Source: an uncultured Methanomassiliicoccus sp. (lineage in GTDB: Archaea; Thermoplasmatota; Thermoplasmata; Methanomassiliicoccales; Methanomassiliicoccaceae). From it: a stretch of DNA of 64,000 nt. The stretch is taken from contig CALUEU010000003.1 of assembly GCA_944319735.1 (NCBI GenBank), forward strand, positions 1 to 64,000. Direction: 5' to 3'. Below are positions 61,321 through 64,000 of the stretch, piece by piece (the first letter of the stretch is position 1; every line of letters starts with the position of its first letter). The notes beneath the pieces were generated by a model that had not been told where the DNA came from, did no database searches, and was given only the letters and a program-made list of their open reading frames with translations. A program made the position numbers and the translations under genes.

Positions 61321-62091
61321 TCACCCAATGAGTTTTCTGAGTTCTTTGCTTATGCAAAGAGATGAATCGATCACTTGCTTAACTTCTTCTAGCGTGAATG
61401 CACCAGAAAGACCTTTCTGCATAGCCCTTATGTCGCCGTTCTCATCAGTGGTGACTGTAAGGCGTGCATCTGCGACCTTTTCTTCGTCGAGAGTCGGGTC
61501 AAACAATATAGAGTTTTCTATTTTTACTGCGGTTGTCTGAATCGGCAGATGCTTAATTGGTAGTGGGTAATTCTCGCCTTTTTCACGTTCTGCAGCCGGG
61601 ACAATTGTTGTAGATAGAGCAGCTGCAGCCGCTAAGAAGCATGCATCAAACAGATTCCCGTCATAATCAAGGACATAGATGTCTAAGAAATTGATCCAAA
61701 CTTCTTCACCCTCAGCTATGCAGAGTTTCTGAAGATCGATCATTTCACTCTCTCTTATACCGCGATCAACCACACGTGCTAATTCAATGGCACCTGCATC
61801 TGGCGGTCCAGCTTCAAAGTCTGGAGACGCCATTGGTATAAGTTCTGTGTTAGTAGTAAGAACTCCGCGGTCTGGTGTGTCTGGGAATGGAGTTCCGACA
61901 TCCATTTTGATTCCAGCAAGTACTTCGGTCTTTCCGAGTTTCACTCTTGCTGATCCTTGTGCACTTTCGATGCAGTTGGTCTCAATCTGGATTTCTCTGT
62001 ATTCATTGGCTTCTCTTCCATCAACCCTGCGACCCATTTGAAGAAGTTTATTGATGTATTCTCTCTTGATTTCTGCTATTCCTTCGGACAT
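61321..62091 (-). CDS. rrp42: Exosome complex subunit Rrp42
   Basis: Non-catalytic RNase PH-like subunit of the archaeal exosome ring; 256 residues. GRRVDGREANEYREIQIETN at the start, then GVLTTNTELIPMASPDFE. It lacks the phosphate-binding residues of Rrp41 but shapes its active site. ATG 62091 overlaps the rrp41 stop (TGATG); a GTG one codon upstream is less likely. Confidence 0.96.
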   Translation of the reverse strand: MSEGIAEIKREYINKLLQMGRRVDGREANEYREIQIETNCIESAQGSARVKLGKTEVLAGIKMDVGTPFPDTPDRGVLTTNTELIPMASPDFEAGPPDAGAIELARVVDRGIRESEMIDLQKLCIAEGEEVWINFLDIYVLDYDGNLFDACFLAAAAALSTTIVPAAEREKGENYPLPIKHLPIQTTAVKIENSILFDPTLDEEKVADARLTVTTDENGDIRAMQKGLSGAFTLEEVKQVIDSSLCISKELRKLIG

Positions 62092-62879
62092 CACTCATCA
62101 CCTTCTTCACTGGGTTCTTCATAAACAGCGGCTTCTGGTTCCTCTGCATCTTCAGACTGAATAGAGTATTTACGTTTCAGAGCATCCTTTTGGATCTCGT
62201 AAACCTTCTCACAGGCTTTTTTGCCGTATTCCAATGCAGTGTTGAATTCGTCCATGGTCATATGGCCGTCCATCTGCATGAGGAGAATTTCACCGGTTCT
62301 GGGAATCATAGCGATTGGCAGATCGGCATTTCCAAAGTTATCTTCTTCTTTGTTAAGATCAAGAACTATGTGGCCATCAGCTTTGCCTATTGCCACAGCA
62401 GGAACGAGATCTCTCATGGGAATACCTGCATCGGCCAGTGCTACTGATGCAGCAGTCAATCCTGCACATCTGGTACCGGCGTTAGCCTGAAGAACTTCAA
62501 TATATACATCAATAGAAGCCCTTGGGTAATTCTCTGTGAAAATTACATATTCGAGAGCTTCAGATATGATCTTGGAAATTTCAATAGATCTCCTGTCTGG
62601 ACCCGGTCTTTTCCTGTCAGACACAGAGAATGATAGCATGTTGTATTTGCACTGCACAATTGCCTTTGTAGGATTCTGCATGTGCCTCGGGTGGCATTCT
62701 CTTGGACCATAGACAGCACACAATACCTTGTTTTTACCCCATTCAAGGTATGCAGACCCGTCTGCATTATTTAATACGCCGGCTTCAATTTTTAAAGGAC
62801 GCATATCTTCTGCAGTCCTTCCGTCAATTCTAATTCCATCTTTATTAACTAATTCAATATCAGTTGTCATTCCAGACAT
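62091..62879 (-). CDS. rrp41: Exosome complex exonuclease Rrp41
   Basis: Catalytic 3'-5' phosphorolytic subunit; 262 residues. [20 protein letters not shown], then [29 protein letters not shown] and [20 protein letters not shown]. The Arg-rich stretches and D/E of the active site are intact. Its C-terminus carries an unusual acidic tail of about 20 residues ([20 protein letters not shown]). Confidence 0.97.
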   Translation of the reverse strand: MSGMTTDIELVNKDGIRIDGRTAEDMRPLKIEAGVLNNADGSAYLEWGKNKVLCAVYGPRECHPRHMQNPTKAIVQCKYNMLSFSVSDRKRPGPDRRSIEISKIISEALEYVIFTENYPRASIDVYIEVLQANAGTRCAGLTAASVALADAGIPMRDLVPAVAIGKADGHIVLDLNKEEDNFGNADLPIAMIPRTGEILLMQMDGHMTMDEFNTALEYGKKACEKVYEIQKDALKRKYSIQSEDAEEPEAAVYEEPSEEGDE

Positions 62880-62888
62880 GATTACACC

Positions 62889-63587
62889 TCACTCTGATTC
62901 TTGTACTGGTTGGGCTACAGATTCTAAATATGCTTTCACTCTATCAGTAAGTCCAGAAGAGTGAGCCGCTTCATCAATCATCTTAATTGCATGGTATGCA
63001 TAGCCGATATTTTCTGTCTCCCCATCGAGCCAGATTCTGCCGTTTTGTCCGACAAATACTCTGCAGTTTGTATATCCTTTTATTAATTGTATCATAGAGC
63101 CACTTTTTCCAATGACTCTTGGGACTTTGTGGGGAGCAATCTCAACAATCTCTCCTCCCTGAAGTTTTCTAAGCCCCTGTTCTTTCATGGTCACTTGAAC
63201 TTTCATTGTTTCATCGACCATGAGGATTTTTACAAGCAGAGCGTCGCCAATTCTCATGTAACGGGAAGTGTCCCCGAATTCGACCCTCCAAGGCACCTCA
63301 TTAACATGCAGTGGTGCTGGATACGGTGAGTTTATTTCAATCAGCCAGTTTGAAGGACCAACGTCCTCCACAATTCCAATTACATTGTCCCCTACATTTG
63401 GAATATATCTGCCACTCAGGGGAACAACATTGACATAGTTTGATTTGACTGTTTTAAATCCCATTATTGCAGAATAAATATTCCCATCAGAAACATATGT
63501 GCCAGCACCGGCTTTGAGCTTCTCTCCTTCAAGAAGCTCCCCGGGCATGACAACTTGACGGGATGATTTTGAAAATTCTTCATTCAT
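62889..63587 (-). CDS. rrp4: Exosome RNA-binding subunit Rrp4
   Basis: Cap subunit of the exosome, 232 residues: N-terminal domain (RQVVMPGELLEGEKLKAGAG), S1 domain (VGDNVIGIVEDVGPSNWLIE) and KH domain (VPRVIGKSGSMIQLIKG). ATG 63587 with AGGAGA upstream is preferred over an ATA/GTG start further up. Confidence 0.96.
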   Translation of the reverse strand: MNEEFSKSSRQVVMPGELLEGEKLKAGAGTYVSDGNIYSAIMGFKTVKSNYVNVVPLSGRYIPNVGDNVIGIVEDVGPSNWLIEINSPYPAPLHVNEVPWRVEFGDTSRYMRIGDALLVKILMVDETMKVQVTMKEQGLRKLQGGEIVEIAPHKVPRVIGKSGSMIQLIKGYTNCRVFVGQNGRIWLDGETENIGYAYHAIKMIDEAAHSSGLTDRVKAYLESVAQPVQESE

Positions 63588-63637
63588 TTTTAATCTCCTA
63601 ATTATCACGGTATTTATTATTGTATATTAAAATAGTC

Positions 63638-64000
63638 TTAGAACCCAGCTTTCATTATTTTGGTTTCTACGTCTCCTTTAGTTCTTTCTGCTAGGGTTGC
63701 AAGAAAATCATCTCTGAGACCCGCGGGCAATTCGACAACTCCGATCCATCCCCCTTGGGGAGACCATTCTTCTTTTATTACTTTCCCACCCTGAGTTATA
63801 CAATCGTAACATTTCCCGTAGTTCTCACCAGACAGCTTTATGGCTATCTTGACTTTATCAAATTTAATCGGTATCAATGGACGAAGTGCTTTTAGCACCA
63901 TTTCTACCTGTGAATCTACAGATTTAAATGGATCAATATGTATCTTAGCTTCTTCCATAGCCAGCTCAATTCTGGCAGGAGGATGAGGGGCCTGAGTCTG
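63638..64000 (-). CDS. Ribosome maturation protein SBDS (aSdo1), partial
   Basis: C-terminal half only; the 5' end lies beyond the window. The frame is open to the edge and reads [19 protein letters not shown], exactly the SBDS central segment, so the internal ATG at 63958 is not the start. In the cell it helps release anti-association factor aIF6 from new 50S subunits. Directly upstream of rrp4, as in most archaea. Confidence 0.95.
   Translation of the reverse strand, partial: QTQAPHPPARIELAMEEAKIHIDPFKSVDSQVEMVLKALRPLIPIKFDKVKIAIKLSGENYGKCYDCITQGGKVIKEEWSPQGGWIGVVELPAGLRDDFLATLAERTKGDVETKIMKAGF

Overview
The window looks like chromosome from a methyl-reducing methanogen of the Thermoplasmata, most likely Methanomassiliicoccales. 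This is an inference from gene content, not a database match. The evidence is archaeal r-protein, exosome/SBDS/KEOPS and prefoldin operons; a corrinoid protein with a MtaA/MtbA/CmuA-type methyltransferase; B12-dependent ribonucleotide reductase; archaeosine synthesis; no L14e, L34e or adk in the r-protein/secY/cbf5 cluster; a giant adhesin-like protein of the kind seen in gut members; and UAG used as a stop in only two genes (glmS, cbf5), as expected of a pyrrolysine-decoding lineage.

Layout. 1-16315: a remnant signal-peptide copy carrying a run of 12 G, then one huge surface protein (over 5,300 aa). It has about 46 GNVYGGG-type beta-solenoid repeats, a carboxypeptidase-regulatory-like domain, InlB/Flg_new repeats, MBG/YDG-like domains, more Flg_new repeats, one TM helix and a last repeat beyond it. 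16368-20037: terminator, initiator tRNA-Met, and a glpABC operon for glycerol-3-phosphate oxidation. 20092-20316: a strongly structured, unassigned RNA. 20525-26786: a small Cys protein, a GlmU-like/GlmS pair for UDP-amino sugars, a CDIN1 (C15orf41)-like nuclease, two small membrane proteins behind a hairpin, and TyrRS. 26937-31682 (minus): YbjQ plus a membrane partner, NrdJ, and a MoaD/ThiS-like protein with a CoA-disulfide-reductase-like flavoprotein. 31788-34011: RaSEA, a zeta-toxin-like kinase with a small overlapping upstream partner, and a DUF5611-like protein.

34082-49807 is the main ribosomal superoperon, from L3 to L15, SecY, an EMC3/YidC-like insertase, Cmk and Cbf5. It has a TATA promoter and a leader of about 190 nt with competing hairpins over the L3 ribosome-binding site. 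S14 (48 codons, GTG start) lies between L5 and S8.

49994-55952 is the most interesting region. A leader can fold into an H-type pseudoknot with a competing hairpin just before a corrinoid protein gene, followed by a UroD-fold methyltransferase, a Cys-rich mini-protein and a HyuA/oxoprolinase-type ASKHA ATPase. An MFS transporter and a small Cys protein converge on it. I read it as a candidate methyl-transfer module with its own activator and RNA control; substrate unknown.

56012-64000: a hypothetical protein, Hpt, GNAT, a beta-lactamase-fold nuclease with a C-terminal PCNA-box-like tail, a phosphoribosyltransferase with a C-terminal HTH-like region, a DHH phosphoesterase, and then (minus strand) the conserved archaeal operon SBDS (cut by the window edge)-Rrp4-Rrp41-Rrp42-L37Ae-RpoP-Pcc1-prefoldin beta. 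Two genes, the adhesin and the EMC3-like gene, appear to start at non-standard codons (CTG, ATT) behind good Shine-Dalgarno sites.
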